This document shows, piece by piece, positions 50,714-59,984 of a stretch of 64,000 nt of DNA. Within the stretch, counting starts at the first letter, position 1. Every line of letters begins with the position of its first letter. Origin of the DNA: an uncultured Bacteroidales bacterium. GTDB lineage: Bacteria; Bacteroidota; Bacteroidia; Bacteroidales; Muribaculaceae. Below the pieces are notes generated by a model. That model was not told the origin of the DNA and did no database searches. It saw only the letters and a list, made by a program, of their open reading frames with translations. The stretch covers positions 62,001 to 126,000 of the forward strand of contig CACWNQ010000005.1 of assembly GCA_902762385.1 (NCBI GenBank). The letters run 5' to 3'. A program made the position numbers and the translations under genes.

Positions 50714-53506
50714 TTATACTAGTTGTTTCTTTGTTGTCACTTCATCAATAAGATAGATGAGGGACTGATAGGGTATGCCGCTATGGGTTGTGAGTCCTAT
50801 TTCGCAAGTGCGACTGTTGCTGAAGCCACGTTTTATTCCTGCCGCTTCGACCTGTGGACGCAGCTTGCGCAGGGCATAGGCGTTGAGTTCGGGATGAGTG
50901 AATCCCTTGTCGCCAGCAAAGCCGCAGCATCCCACCCCCTCGGGCACGAGCACATGGGTAGAGCATCGCTTGGCGAGGTCGAGTATCTTGCCATCAATCT
51001 TCATTAACTTCGACGAACAAGTGATATGAAGAGCGATGGGCTCATCGGTAGGTGTGAACTCAAGGTCTTGAGCAACATGGTCGTGAATGAATTCCATGAG
51101 TTCCAGTGGCTTAATCTCCTTCATGTGCTCACGCATGTGATGCAGGCAAGGGCTCTGGTCGCACATGATTGGCAACTTGCCGCCATTGCTTGCCTTGAGC
51201 AATGCTTTCTCGAGTTCGTCGGTCTTTTGCTGAGCAATATCGGGCATGCCCTTGCTGTTCCAAATCATGCCGCAGCACAGGTCACTCATGTTATTGGGAT
51301 ATATAACTTGCCATCCAGCTTTATTGAGGAATTCCACAACCTTGTCGACAAGGTCAACCTTAACGCCATGTTTGTCGCGACCAAGAGCCTGGTTGAGGCA
51401 GCTAGGGAAGTACACGACTTTCTTGTTGCTCAATGGTTGATCCAATGCCTTCATCTTGTGTGGCGTGGGGGTAGCAGGCGTCCATAATGGAGCACCTAAA
51501 GTGTGCATGGCTTTGCCTATCGCTTTCACGCCACCATCACCCAGTACCGATTGTGCTGCATTGGCGACATATAGCAAGGATTTCAACCCACCCTTTGTCG
51601 TTGCAAAATGGCGTGATACATAGCTGCCAATGCCGTGTGCCATTGTACCTTGGCTGTTGCGCTCAGCACGTAAGTCGTGGGTGAGCTCGCCCACATTAAT
51701 GCCCATAGGGCACGAGGTGGAGCACAGCCCATCGGCGGCACAGGTGGCTTCGCCATAGTATCTATATTGTTTTTCTAGGCGTTTCAACCGTTCATGGTCT
51801 TCGCCTGTTTCTTTTAGTCGAGAAATCTCGCGCTGCACAATGATGCGCTGGCGCGACGAGAGCGTGAAGCCGCTGCTCACGCAATTTACCTCGCAGAACC
51901 CGCACTCGATGCACTTGTTCACGTTGTCGTTGGTCAAGGGCATGGGTTTGAGGTTCTTGATGAAGCACTCAGGATCGTCGTTGAAGATGACTCCAGGATT
52001 CAAAATTCCCTTGGGATCGAAGAGTTGCTTCACTTCGAGCATAACCTGATAGGCCTTCTCACCCCATTCCTTCTTGACGAAGGGTGCCATGTTGCGGCCG
52101 GTGCCATGCTCGGCCTTGAGCGAACCGTCGTATTTGTCGATAACCAGTTCCACCACAGCGCGCATCAGGTTATCGTAGCGCTTAATCTCCTCTTCGGTGT
52201 CGAATGACTGCGAGATGATGAAGTGGTAGTTGCCCTCGAGGGCATGGCCGTAGATGCAGCTGTCGTCGTAGCCGTAGTCGATGAGCATTTGTGCCAGATC
52301 GACGGTAGCGTCGGGCAAGTCCTCAATGTGGAATGCCACATCCTCGATAAGCACAGTTGTGCCGAGTGGGCGAGTGCCTCCCACACTTGGGAAGATACCA
52401 GAGCGTATTGCCCAATACTTACCGTAAACTTTGGGGTCGTCGGTGAAGACGGCAGGCACGTAGAGGTGGAACGGCTCGAGAATGGCCATAATTTCGTTGA
52501 TGTTGCTTTGTAGCTCTTCTTTGGTGTCGGCAAAGGTTTGAATGAGGACTGCAGTGAGTCCTTCGCCAGTATTGTCGTCAACGCTAGCAAGTGATTTCTT
52601 GTCGAGAATCTCGGCGCAGTGCACAGGCCCTTTCTTCATCGCCACCACAGCCTCGCACGACTCGCGCATATCTTGGAAGTAGAGCATGGCGCTTGCACGG
52701 CAAGGGTAGAGGTGGCCAGTATTCATCGTGAATTCGCTGGCAAAGGCCAGAGTGCCCTCGCTACCCACGATGAGGTGGGTTATTATGTCGAATGGGTCGC
52801 TGTAGAGCACAAATGGCGAGATGTTGAGGCCAGTGACATTCTTGATGGAATACTTGCGGCGAATACGTTCAACAAGTGCATCATCGCCCATCACGCGGTC
52901 GCGAATCTCTTCAATGCGCCTGATGAAATCGGGGTGCGATAGTTTGAAAGCTTCGCGACTTGACTCGTCGCCAGTGTCGAGCACTGTGCCGTCGGCCAGG
53001 ACGATGCGCATCGATAGCATCATGCGGTCGCTGTTGGCATGTGTGCCGCAGCTCATACCGCTGGCGTTATTGATGACGATGCCACCAACCATGGCCGAGT
53101 TCTTGCTGGCAGGGTCGGGGGTAAAGGCGCGGTTGTGGCGAGCAAGGATTTTGTCGACATCGCTACCCACAAGACCGGGTTGCAGCTTGATGTAGCTTGC
53201 ATCGGGTGCAACCTCATAGTTCTCCCAGTTCTTGCCTGCAACGATGAGGATTGAATCGGTGTTGGTCTGTCCACTCAGACTTGTACCTGCTGCGCGGAAG
53301 GTCACCGGCAACTGCATCTCGTTGGCAATGGCAAGCAGCTGCGACACTTCTTGCTCATTCTTTGAGCGCACTACCACTTGTGGAATGTTGCGATAGAAGC
53401 CAGCATCGGTGCCCCAGGCCAGGCAGTGCAGGTCGTCGGTATAGATGCGGTCTTTAGGGATAAACTCCCCAATGCGCTTGAGATATGTCTTGTGGCAATC
53501 GTCCAT
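50714..53506 (-). CDS. FAD/Fe-S oxidoreductase, D-lactate dehydrogenase type
   Basis: 930 residues, a GlcD-like and GlpC-like fusion. FAD-binding type 4 domain (about 40-230) with TFRAAGTSLSGQTNTDSILI and ASGMSCGTHANSDR, FAD-oxidase C-terminal domain (about 245-500) with YGHALEGNYHF, two 4Fe-4S motifs near 527 (CIECGFCEVNC) and 588 (CAADGLCSTSCP), and CCG domains near 740 (CCGMIW) and 858 (CCGFAGDKGF). This architecture is that of membrane-associated D-lactate or D-2-hydroxyacid dehydrogenases (YdiJ/Dld-II class). As murQ releases D-lactate, oxidation of that D-lactate to pyruvate is the most economical role. Confidence 0.85.
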   Translation of the reverse strand: MDDCHKTYLKRIGEFIPKDRIYTDDLHCLAWGTDAGFYRNIPQVVVRSKNEQEVSQLLAIANEMQLPVTFRAAGTSLSGQTNTDSILIVAGKNWENYEVAPDASYIKLQPGLVGSDVDKILARHNRAFTPDPASKNSAMVGGIVINNASGMSCGTHANSDRMMLSMRIVLADGTVLDTGDESSREAFKLSHPDFIRRIEEIRDRVMGDDALVERIRRKYSIKNVTGLNISPFVLYSDPFDIITHLIVGSEGTLAFASEFTMNTGHLYPCRASAMLYFQDMRESCEAVVAMKKGPVHCAEILDKKSLASVDDNTGEGLTAVLIQTFADTKEELQSNINEIMAILEPFHLYVPAVFTDDPKVYGKYWAIRSGIFPSVGGTRPLGTTVLIEDVAFHIEDLPDATVDLAQMLIDYGYDDSCIYGHALEGNYHFIISQSFDTEEEIKRYDNLMRAVVELVIDKYDGSLKAEHGTGRNMAPFVKKEWGEKAYQVMLEVKQLFDPKGILNPGVIFNDDPECFIKNLKPMPLTNDNVNKCIECGFCEVNCVSSGFTLSSRQRIIVQREISRLKETGEDHERLKRLEKQYRYYGEATCAADGLCSTSCPMGINVGELTHDLRAERNSQGTMAHGIGSYVSRHFATTKGGLKSLLYVANAAQSVLGDGGVKAIGKAMHTLGAPLWTPATPTPHKMKALDQPLSNKKVVYFPSCLNQALGRDKHGVKVDLVDKVVEFLNKAGWQVIYPNNMSDLCCGMIWNSKGMPDIAQQKTDELEKALLKASNGGKLPIMCDQSPCLHHMREHMKEIKPLELMEFIHDHVAQDLEFTPTDEPIALHITCSSKLMKIDGKILDLAKRCSTHVLVPEGVGCCGFAGDKGFTHPELNAYALRKLRPQVEAAGIKRGFSNSRTCEIGLTTHSGIPYQSLIYLIDEVTTKKQLV

Positions 53507-53545
53507 TTTTTGCTAGATGTTCTAGAAGTTCTAGATTTTCTAGAT
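53507..53545. repeat. TTCTAGA-type intergenic repeat
   Basis: The gap between namZ and the FAD/Fe-S gene is almost wholly made of CTAGA words: GCTAGATG, TTCTAGAAG, TTCTAGATT, TTCTAGATT. The same 11-mer AGTTCTAGATT occurs at 48657-48667. Confidence 0.7.
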
Positions 53546-54798
53546 TATTGATAGAGATAATATTTGCTTGATTTGGCTTTGAAGGCCTCAGTGTCTTTGT
53601 TAAAGTAGTCAACGATGTCCTCTACTTTGTAACGCTTGCAGAATTGCTCACGAATCTCCTTGGTGCCGCACACCTTGTCAAACATTGCGTAGCGCTTGGG
53701 ATTCTGCTCAAAGAGTTCCTGATTAGGATACATCTCATGAATCACTTGCAGGAAGTAGAACTGTGTGAGCACAAGATTTGCCTTATCGAAGTCGGTTATA
53801 TAAATCTGCACGCCATGCACCTCCTGCAACGACTTGTCGACAGCTACGCTAAGTGCGAAGAATGGTTTGTAATTGATGGGGCGGAAGTGCATTCCAGGCA
53901 GGTTCAATGCGTTCATTTTCTTTGCAAGAGCTTCAGCGTCAATCCATGATGCTGCAAAGCACTCAAATGGTAATGTATAACCAATGCCTGTATTGAAAAT
54001 ATAGAGTTCGCCCAGAATGCCACTCACGGGATAGAAGAATGCGTTTTCGGGAGCAGGTATCTGTGGAGAGGGCAATACCCAAGGCATGCCAGTGTCGCGG
54101 AACTTCATGTCGCGAGTCCAGCCCTCCATGGGTATGACTGTTAGTTTGCATTTCTTGCCAGTCTTCGACTCTTTACCTATTATGCCTTCCTCGTTGAGGT
54201 ATTTTGCGAGTTCGCCAGGGGTCAAACCATAAAGGTAGGGGATGGCATATTTGCTCACAAAAGAGAAATAGCCAGGCTCTACCAGATTGCCTTCCACTTT
54301 ATTTCCACCCAATGGGTTGGGGCGATCAAGGACCATAAACTCTTTATCATACTTGGCACACGCCTGCATGCACACACCCATTGTAGCATAGAACGTGTAG
54401 CTGCGGCAACCAATGTCCTGAATGTCATATATGAGCACGTCGATGCCTTTAAGCATATCGGCTGTGGGCTCGTGGGTCTTGCCAAAAAGTGAGTACATCT
54501 TCACGCCTGTTGCTGGGTCGATAGCATCGCTCACATCGTCACCGGCATGGGCATTACCACGCACGCCATGCTCGGGGCCAAAGAGAGCCACTAGTTTCAC
54601 ACCCTTAGCTTCATTAAGGATATCGACTGTTGATTTAAGGTTATTGTCGATACCGCTGGGATTGGTCACCAGTCCCACACGCTTGCCCTGTAGCTCCTTG
54701 AAGCCACCATCGCGCAGCACCTCAATACCAGGCTTCACTACTGCGCTAGCAGCCATTGCCACAATAGCCAGAGCAATTAATATAATGTGTCGTTTCAT
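53545..54798 (-). CDS. namZ: Exo-beta-N-acetylmuramidase NamZ (DUF1343)
   Basis: 417 residues with a signal peptide ending near AMAASA. The family motifs are GKRVGLVTNPSGID, LFGPEHGVRGNAHAGDDV (containing the conserved Glu and His), YDIQDIGCRSYTFYATMG and MVLDRPNPLGG. DUF1343/YbbC proteins were shown in Bacillus and Tannerella to release MurNAc from the non-reducing end of peptide-free chitobiose-type wall chains (GH171). The signal peptide places it in the periplasm. It sits between the importer and D-lactate enzyme genes of the salvage cluster. Confidence 0.93.
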   Translation of the reverse strand: MKRHIILIALAIVAMAASAVVKPGIEVLRDGGFKELQGKRVGLVTNPSGIDNNLKSTVDILNEAKGVKLVALFGPEHGVRGNAHAGDDVSDAIDPATGVKMYSLFGKTHEPTADMLKGIDVLIYDIQDIGCRSYTFYATMGVCMQACAKYDKEFMVLDRPNPLGGNKVEGNLVEPGYFSFVSKYAIPYLYGLTPGELAKYLNEEGIIGKESKTGKKCKLTVIPMEGWTRDMKFRDTGMPWVLPSPQIPAPENAFFYPVSGILGELYIFNTGIGYTLPFECFAASWIDAEALAKKMNALNLPGMHFRPINYKPFFALSVAVDKSLQEVHGVQIYITDFDKANLVLTQFYFLQVIHEMYPNQELFEQNPKRYAMFDKVCGTKEIREQFCKRYKVEDIVDYFNKDTEAFKAKSSKYYLYQ

Positions 54799-54822
54799 TG
54801 TCTCTTGTCTTAAAAATTTAAA

Positions 54823-56151
54823 TTACTTAAGGCCGTAGTCAGGATCAATCTTGCGGTCGGCAAGGAATGTGACTATGATGGTGGCGATGCTGCACGCAAA
54901 TGCCATCCAGAAGAATGCCGAGTAGCCCATAGATTCCTGTAAATAGCCTGCAAACATGCCAGGTATCATCATGCTTAGTGACATAAAGGCTGTACACAGG
55001 GCATAGTGCGATGTTTTGAACTCGCCTTCCGAGAAGAACATCATGTATAGCATGTAGGCAGTGAAGCCAAATCCATAACCAAACTGCTCAATCACAATAC
55101 AAGTGCTAATGATAAAGAAGTTGGTTGGTTGTGCTATAGACAGGTACACAAAGGTCAGGCAAGGCAAGGTCATGCAGGCTGCCATGAGCCAGATGGCTTT
55201 CTTTAATCCTACCTTTGATGAGAAAATACCGCCAAGGATACCACCGGCAAGCAATGCAGCTACACCAATAGTGCCATAGGCAAGTCCCACGTCTTGAGTT
55301 GTCATCGACAATCCACCCTTGTCAATTGGGTCGAGCATGAATGGCTTGCACATCTTGAGCAGGAATGCTTCAGGTAGGCGATATAGAAGCATAAAGATGA
55401 TTGCAATCCACACACCTGGTTTTTTGAAATAGGTCACGATGGTGCGTCCAAACTCCTTCAACACTTGTGAACTGTTGTTCTTTAATGAGCCTTCAAGTGA
55501 GGAACGGTCACTATCGGGACGTGGGATAAAGAAGAGGTGATAAACATAGAACAAACACAAAATAGCCGAAGCGATTCCCATAGTGATTTTCCATGCGGCG
55601 GGAATCGAAGTCTTTGTCTCAAGATAACCAGCAATCCATACTAGCACGCCATTTCCAAAGATGTTGGCAAGACGATAGAATGTGGAGCGAACACCCACAA
55701 ATGCCGACTGGTTTTTCTGCGACAGCGCCAGCATGTAGAAACCATCAGCAGCTATATCGTGAGTTGCTGAGGCAAATGCTGTGATAATAAAGAAGATAAG
55801 CGTTACAGTAAACATGCTCATTGGCGTGTTTCCTGCTTTAATCATTTCTTCTCCCGGTGATGGCATGGTCACAGTTAGCAGTATGAGAGTTGCTGCCATA
55901 AGAGCCTGCATCATTACAATCCACCAGCGTTTCTTTTTGATAATGTCGACAAACGGGCTCCAGAGAGGCTTAATGACCCATGGTAGATAAATGAGACTTG
56001 TGAAGAGTGCCATTTGGCCATTGGGAACTCCCATTTTCTTGAATAATATTACTGATATCTCATTAACAAGAAAATATGGAATGCCTTCGATAAAGTATAG
56101 GGTTGAAACCCATGCCCAAGGGCTTTGTTTGAACTTTGTTAATGCGCTCAT
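54823..56151 (-). CDS. AmpG-like MFS transporter for wall sugars
   Basis: 442 residues, 12 membrane helices. The start WVSTLYFIEGIPYFLVNEIS and LIYLPWVIKPLWSPFVD match the AmpG branch of MFS permeases, as does TAFASATHDIAADGFYML. AmpG proteins import muropeptides; in Bacteroidetes the equivalent in MurNAc salvage clusters imports MurNAc or anhydro-sugars. It lies 24 bp upstream of namZ and 29 bp downstream of the SpoIID-like gene. Confidence 0.9.
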   Translation of the reverse strand: MSALTKFKQSPWAWVSTLYFIEGIPYFLVNEISVILFKKMGVPNGQMALFTSLIYLPWVIKPLWSPFVDIIKKKRWWIVMMQALMAATLILLTVTMPSPGEEMIKAGNTPMSMFTVTLIFFIITAFASATHDIAADGFYMLALSQKNQSAFVGVRSTFYRLANIFGNGVLVWIAGYLETKTSIPAAWKITMGIASAILCLFYVYHLFFIPRPDSDRSSLEGSLKNNSSQVLKEFGRTIVTYFKKPGVWIAIIFMLLYRLPEAFLLKMCKPFMLDPIDKGGLSMTTQDVGLAYGTIGVAALLAGGILGGIFSSKVGLKKAIWLMAACMTLPCLTFVYLSIAQPTNFFIISTCIVIEQFGYGFGFTAYMLYMMFFSEGEFKTSHYALCTAFMSLSMMIPGMFAGYLQESMGYSAFFWMAFACSIATIIVTFLADRKIDPDYGLK

Positions 56152-56180
56152 TGTTATGTGATTTTAGTTTTTTGCGGTTA

Positions 56181-57506
56181 TTAGTATATACTTTTGATTT
56201 GTGCGTCGATGAAGTAGTGGAGCAGAATTTGCTGGTAGTCGTAGCCATTGGCGCCCATCACAGCTGCACCTATCTGGCAAAGTCCCACACCGTGGCCCCA
56301 TCCTGCACCTCGCAAGATGAACTTCTCGGGGAACTCGCTGTTGCCCTCATCGATTTTCTCAACAATGAAAGCCGAACTGTAGAGGCATGATGGAGAAAGA
56401 GCATAACGAATAGAGAGCTCCTTGCCAATGGTCTTGGTCATCTTCTCGCCCACAATGCGCAATTTATATAGGCGTCCACTGGTGCCGCGTGCCACTGGCT
56501 CGAGGTCGATAATGCGACCGTAGTCGTCGCCGGTGCGCTCCTTAATGAGTTTGCTCAGCTCATCCTGGGTGTATTCCACACGCCAGCGATAGAAGTCGGT
56601 TGTCTCCTGGTCATAGTCATTGAGCACTTGCGATAGGATTTCCTTGTCGGTGGTGTTGCAGTGTGCATGTGGCGACGAGAGAATCCAGTCGGCAGCATTA
56701 TCCTCGCGTGTGAGATCGGGGAAATTCATTTCATCATCATCGTCACGACGTGCAACGAGATAAGGGTGATGGTGGTCTTGCCAACAGTTCTCGAATTGCT
56801 CATACACTCCACCACACGACTTCGAGAAGCGAGCGTCGCACAACTCACCGCCATACATAAGCACCTGTCCCCATGTTGCCTCGATGGCATGACGCACTGC
56901 CTCGGTCGAGGCGCGTGTGATGCCTTGATAGCGCTGGCAGTGATCATCGGCGCACACGTCGAAGTTCACATGGTCGTCGCGGTCCCACCATTTTATTTCC
57001 TCATCGTCGCTGCTTGCCTCAAACTCCTGGTGCAATCCAGGATGAGCCGCTGTGGCGACATTGTCTTTATGGATTTGTGCCAACAGCCAGCTGCGAGATA
57101 TCACGGCATGCGCTTTGAGTAGCTCGAGTGATGCTGTAGCGCTCATTTCGCTCGAAATCACGCTCAATAGGTATTCCTCAATTGATAGGATGTTGATGGT
57201 TGTGATTCGGTCGTTCTCGACAATAAGGTGAAGAGCGCCTCTAAAAGTCTGGTCTTCCTTGCGTTTCCAATGGAAACTCACACCTATTGTCACATTTTCG
57301 AGTGTGAACGAGTCGGTATCGACATTTGTTGGTTCAAACAACAGTTCGCTAAACTTGCGTCCATTCCATTCCACCATACCGTCGACACAGCGTGCCAGTT
57401 GGTTGCCTGTCACTTTCTCGCCGTTGACTAGGTAGTCGCTGTTGAGGATAAACTCAACTTGAGGCTCATTCATGATGCCTACTCTCACTTGGGGAACTTG
57501 TGCCAT
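56181..57506 (-). CDS. SpoIID/LytB-domain protein without signal peptide
   Basis: 441 residues. The SpoIID domain carries SIEEYLLSVISSEM (Glu120 matching the catalytic Glu of SpoIID), ELLKAHAVISRSW, DARFSKSCGGVYE and the end motif GAGWGHGVGLCQIGA. SpoIID is a lytic transglycosylase acting on peptide-free glycan. Here I see no signal peptide or membrane segment, and an unusual acidic insert (ARRDDDDEMNF; DDEEIKWWDRDD). A cytoplasmic enzyme acting on imported glycan fragments is therefore possible; alternatively export may use another route. It begins 6 bp after the DUF4922 gene. Confidence 0.85.
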   Translation of the reverse strand: MAQVPQVRVGIMNEPQVEFILNSDYLVNGEKVTGNQLARCVDGMVEWNGRKFSELLFEPTNVDTDSFTLENVTIGVSFHWKRKEDQTFRGALHLIVENDRITTINILSIEEYLLSVISSEMSATASLELLKAHAVISRSWLLAQIHKDNVATAAHPGLHQEFEASSDDEEIKWWDRDDHVNFDVCADDHCQRYQGITRASTEAVRHAIEATWGQVLMYGGELCDARFSKSCGGVYEQFENCWQDHHHPYLVARRDDDDEMNFPDLTREDNAADWILSSPHAHCNTTDKEILSQVLNDYDQETTDFYRWRVEYTQDELSKLIKERTGDDYGRIIDLEPVARGTSGRLYKLRIVGEKMTKTIGKELSIRYALSPSCLYSSAFIVEKIDEGNSEFPEKFILRGAGWGHGVGLCQIGAAVMGANGYDYQQILLHYFIDAQIKSIY

Positions 57507-57512
57507 ATTAAG

Positions 57513-58472
57513 TTATCTTTTTGAATAGTAATATTGTCTTAATTTCGTTGAAACATCCTCTATATCTTGTGGTGAAAGACACACATCCATGTAGATGAGT
57601 GTTATATCGTGAAGTGTGAGGTTGTTATAATCCTCTTCTCGTGCAATAGCCCAAAGACCACCCATTTCGGCCGAGGCAGGACTTAGTACAAACTGGTCCT
57701 CTCCACTACCATAACATGCCGGGCGATGCTTGCGACGTGGGAATACTGCTATGCACCATGCTCCACTCTTGTGCCAACACAAGATGTTGACCATTGGCTC
57801 GTCGTGCCCATTCTTCATTGGTAGCACATCAAGCAGAGAGTTGAACCATTGTTCTCCTAAATTGATGTTAAGGGTCTCAATGTAGAACACTGGTCGGCCC
57901 AAGTCGGTTATGATGCCAAAAATACCTTGGTTGTTAGCATCAAATAAAGCGGTATTTGCGGTAAAAAGTTCATCGCAAATGGGTAACTCATCGATGCTGC
58001 CAGCCTGGAAATGCATGTGGCCGGGAGCCGAGGCACCACAGCGTGGACCATTATAGAAAACCACATAATCTGGCAGGTCTTTGGCAAGGCGCATCATGTC
58101 GGCAATGCGACCATCAATGCGCTGTGGCAAGTGCTCAAGGGCCGAGATTGTTAGGTGCCGTGAGAAGATGGGGTAGGGGTTGATCTGAATTTTATATAGG
58201 TCGTTCCACACCACTGTCTCTTGTTTGGTAGGCTGATTCTCGTTGCACAAGAAACAAGGTTTTGCTTCGAGCGATGCCTTGTCGAGGCTTGCTATAGCCG
58301 ACCATAACCTCTCAGGGTTGTGCTGCAACACAATTGAAGAATCGCCAAGCTCCACAACGCGAGTGGTGACATGGGAGAGAAGGCCATAATTCTTAATTAC
58401 AGCATCCCACTCAGCCAACTGGCGCTGCCAGAGATGGTCGATTTCTTCAATGTAGTTGCATATCATAGGCAT
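57513..58472 (-). CDS. DUF4922 protein, HIT/GalT-like nucleotidyl-transfer fold
   Basis: About 319 residues from the ATG at 58472, 5 bp after the glycosyltransferase stop; a longer reading frame back to 58517 overlaps that gene. A CxxC (CFLC, 73-76) is followed by a HIT/GalT active-site pattern GASAPGHMHFQ (His152, His154, Gln156). GalT-type enzymes and GDP-hexose or diadenosine phosphorylases share this HxHxQ arrangement, so sugar-nucleotide transfer or phosphorolysis is the best guess. The family has no assigned role that I know. Context: between a glycosyltransferase and a SpoIID protein in a wall-salvage cluster. Confidence 0.78.
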   Translation of the reverse strand: MPMICNYIEEIDHLWQRQLAEWDAVIKNYGLLSHVTTRVVELGDSSIVLQHNPERLWSAIASLDKASLEAKPCFLCNENQPTKQETVVWNDLYKIQINPYPIFSRHLTISALEHLPQRIDGRIADMMRLAKDLPDYVVFYNGPRCGASAPGHMHFQAGSIDELPICDELFTANTALFDANNQGIFGIITDLGRPVFYIETLNINLGEQWFNSLLDVLPMKNGHDEPMVNILCWHKSGAWCIAVFPRRKHRPACYGSGEDQFVLSPASAEMGGLWAIAREEDYNNLTLHDITLIYMDVCLSPQDIEDVSTKLRQYYYSKR

Positions 58473-58477
58473 AGACT

Positions 58478-59962
58478 TTATTTCTTGTTCATCGCAATGC
58501 GAGCCATGAGCTCCCAAGTGCGTATGCGGTCTTTGTAGATGTTATTGTTGTTCATCTTAACCACGTCGACGTTAGCATCGCTGTTATCGTCCCAACGGCG
58601 GCACATGTACACTGGCTCATACACACGTCCAATCTGGTAAGTGCGTGAGATATTCAATCCAAGTGCATAGTCTTCGCCATAGCTGGTGTTGGGCAGCATT
58701 ACCTCACGAAGTACGGGAGTGTAAAAAGCGCGGGGAGCTCCCAAACCATTGATGCGTAGCGCGTTGTTACGGCCGTTCTCGGGAGTCCATTCCTTGTGAT
58801 CGATTACGCCGGGAGGAATAGGATTGCAGTTGATGTCGGTCATCAGGTAGGTGCCTACTACCATTGCTACGTTCTGCTCATAGAAGGCATTTACCATGGT
58901 CTGCAGCGTGTTCTCGTCCTTGTACATGTCATCACTATCAAGTTGAACAACAAACTTACCAGCCTTTAAATGATGAGCGGCAAGGTTCCAGTAGCCACCG
59001 ATGCCCATATCGTAATGGTCGGCGATGATGTGAATCAGTCGTGGGTCGGTATATTCGGCGATTGCCTCGCGGGTGCCGTCGGTCGAGAAGTTGTCAACTA
59101 CCATGAGGTTGAACTTGAAGTTGGTCTTCTGCATGAGCACGCTGTCGATAGCATCGCGAATGGTGCGGATGCGATTGCGCACAGGAATCATCACAGTTGC
59201 TTCCACTTCAAACTTGTCGTGGTCAAACTCAATGTGCTTGAAGTTGGGAACTTCCTTGCCGTCAACCACCTTGGTGGGAGCCAAGTAACCGCCTATCTCT
59301 TTCAGGTGCTCGGTGCAAGCTGCCTCCATCTCAATTTGGCGACCACGGTTGCGTGGGTCTACATAGTCGAAAATCTTCTCACCACTCTTGCGAGTGTCAA
59401 GTTCAACATCGCTGTACAGGTATTCATTGATATGAGTGATAGTGGCAAATTGCGACAGTTTGAGACGAAGGTCGTAGAGACCGGCAAACTCATAAATCGA
59501 CTTCATGGCAGCTGCTGCTTTCTTGAAACACTCGGTGCAGAACATAAGAACTGAACCAAAGTCGAAGTCGTCGCGCAGTGAGCCCATCTGGTAATCGATA
59601 ACTGGAGCTTTGTCGGCGCCCTTGTCGGTGACATTGTAGTGGTCGGCATAGACCATTCCACTCTGTGTGTCGGCAAGAATCTTCACGAAACGCTCGATGG
59701 CATAGGGTGCAAATTTCAGCGTAACATACTTGGTGTAGAGCATTGTCACGCAAGCGTCGCTCTTCTCGGCAATTGCCTTGATTGTGGCAGTTGAGGTGAG
59801 GTTGTTTACCTTGAGCATTTCACAACCCTCGATGGTGCCTTGAGCCTCGTCGTTGGCAAGCAAGTAGATTTTGTTTACTAATGGGTTCGCCTTGAGCCCA
59901 TCAACTGTAGCCAGTGCCTGCTCGGCGTTGGCAAAGGGAATAAAGCAATTAATCTTTGTCAT
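58478..59962 (-). CDS. Two-domain family 2 glycosyltransferase
   Basis: 494 residues. The second half (about 250-490) is a regular GT2 domain with TVMIPVRNRIRTIRDAIDSV, VDNFSTDGTREAIA, VVQLDSDDMY (DxD) and a catalytic-type TSYGEDYALGL. The first half (1-220) looks like a degenerate second GT-A domain (MTKINCFIPFANAEQALATV, SGMVYADHYNVTDKG). No membrane segment or signal. It starts the GT2-DUF4922-SpoIID block with very small gaps. Donor and acceptor unknown. Confidence 0.85.
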   Translation of the reverse strand: MTKINCFIPFANAEQALATVDGLKANPLVNKIYLLANDEAQGTIEGCEMLKVNNLTSTATIKAIAEKSDACVTMLYTKYVTLKFAPYAIERFVKILADTQSGMVYADHYNVTDKGADKAPVIDYQMGSLRDDFDFGSVLMFCTECFKKAAAAMKSIYEFAGLYDLRLKLSQFATITHINEYLYSDVELDTRKSGEKIFDYVDPRNRGRQIEMEAACTEHLKEIGGYLAPTKVVDGKEVPNFKHIEFDHDKFEVEATVMIPVRNRIRTIRDAIDSVLMQKTNFKFNLMVVDNFSTDGTREAIAEYTDPRLIHIIADHYDMGIGGYWNLAAHHLKAGKFVVQLDSDDMYKDENTLQTMVNAFYEQNVAMVVGTYLMTDINCNPIPPGVIDHKEWTPENGRNNALRINGLGAPRAFYTPVLREVMLPNTSYGEDYALGLNISRTYQIGRVYEPVYMCRRWDDNSDANVDVVKMNNNNIYKDRIRTWELMARIAMNKK

Positions 59963-59984
59963 GATTCTGATATATTTGTTATTA

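Noticed and set aside
56661-57122. 153-codon plus-strand frame opposite the SpoIID-like gene
   Set aside because: The SpoIID motifs on the minus strand are clear; the plus frame shows no domain or promoter.
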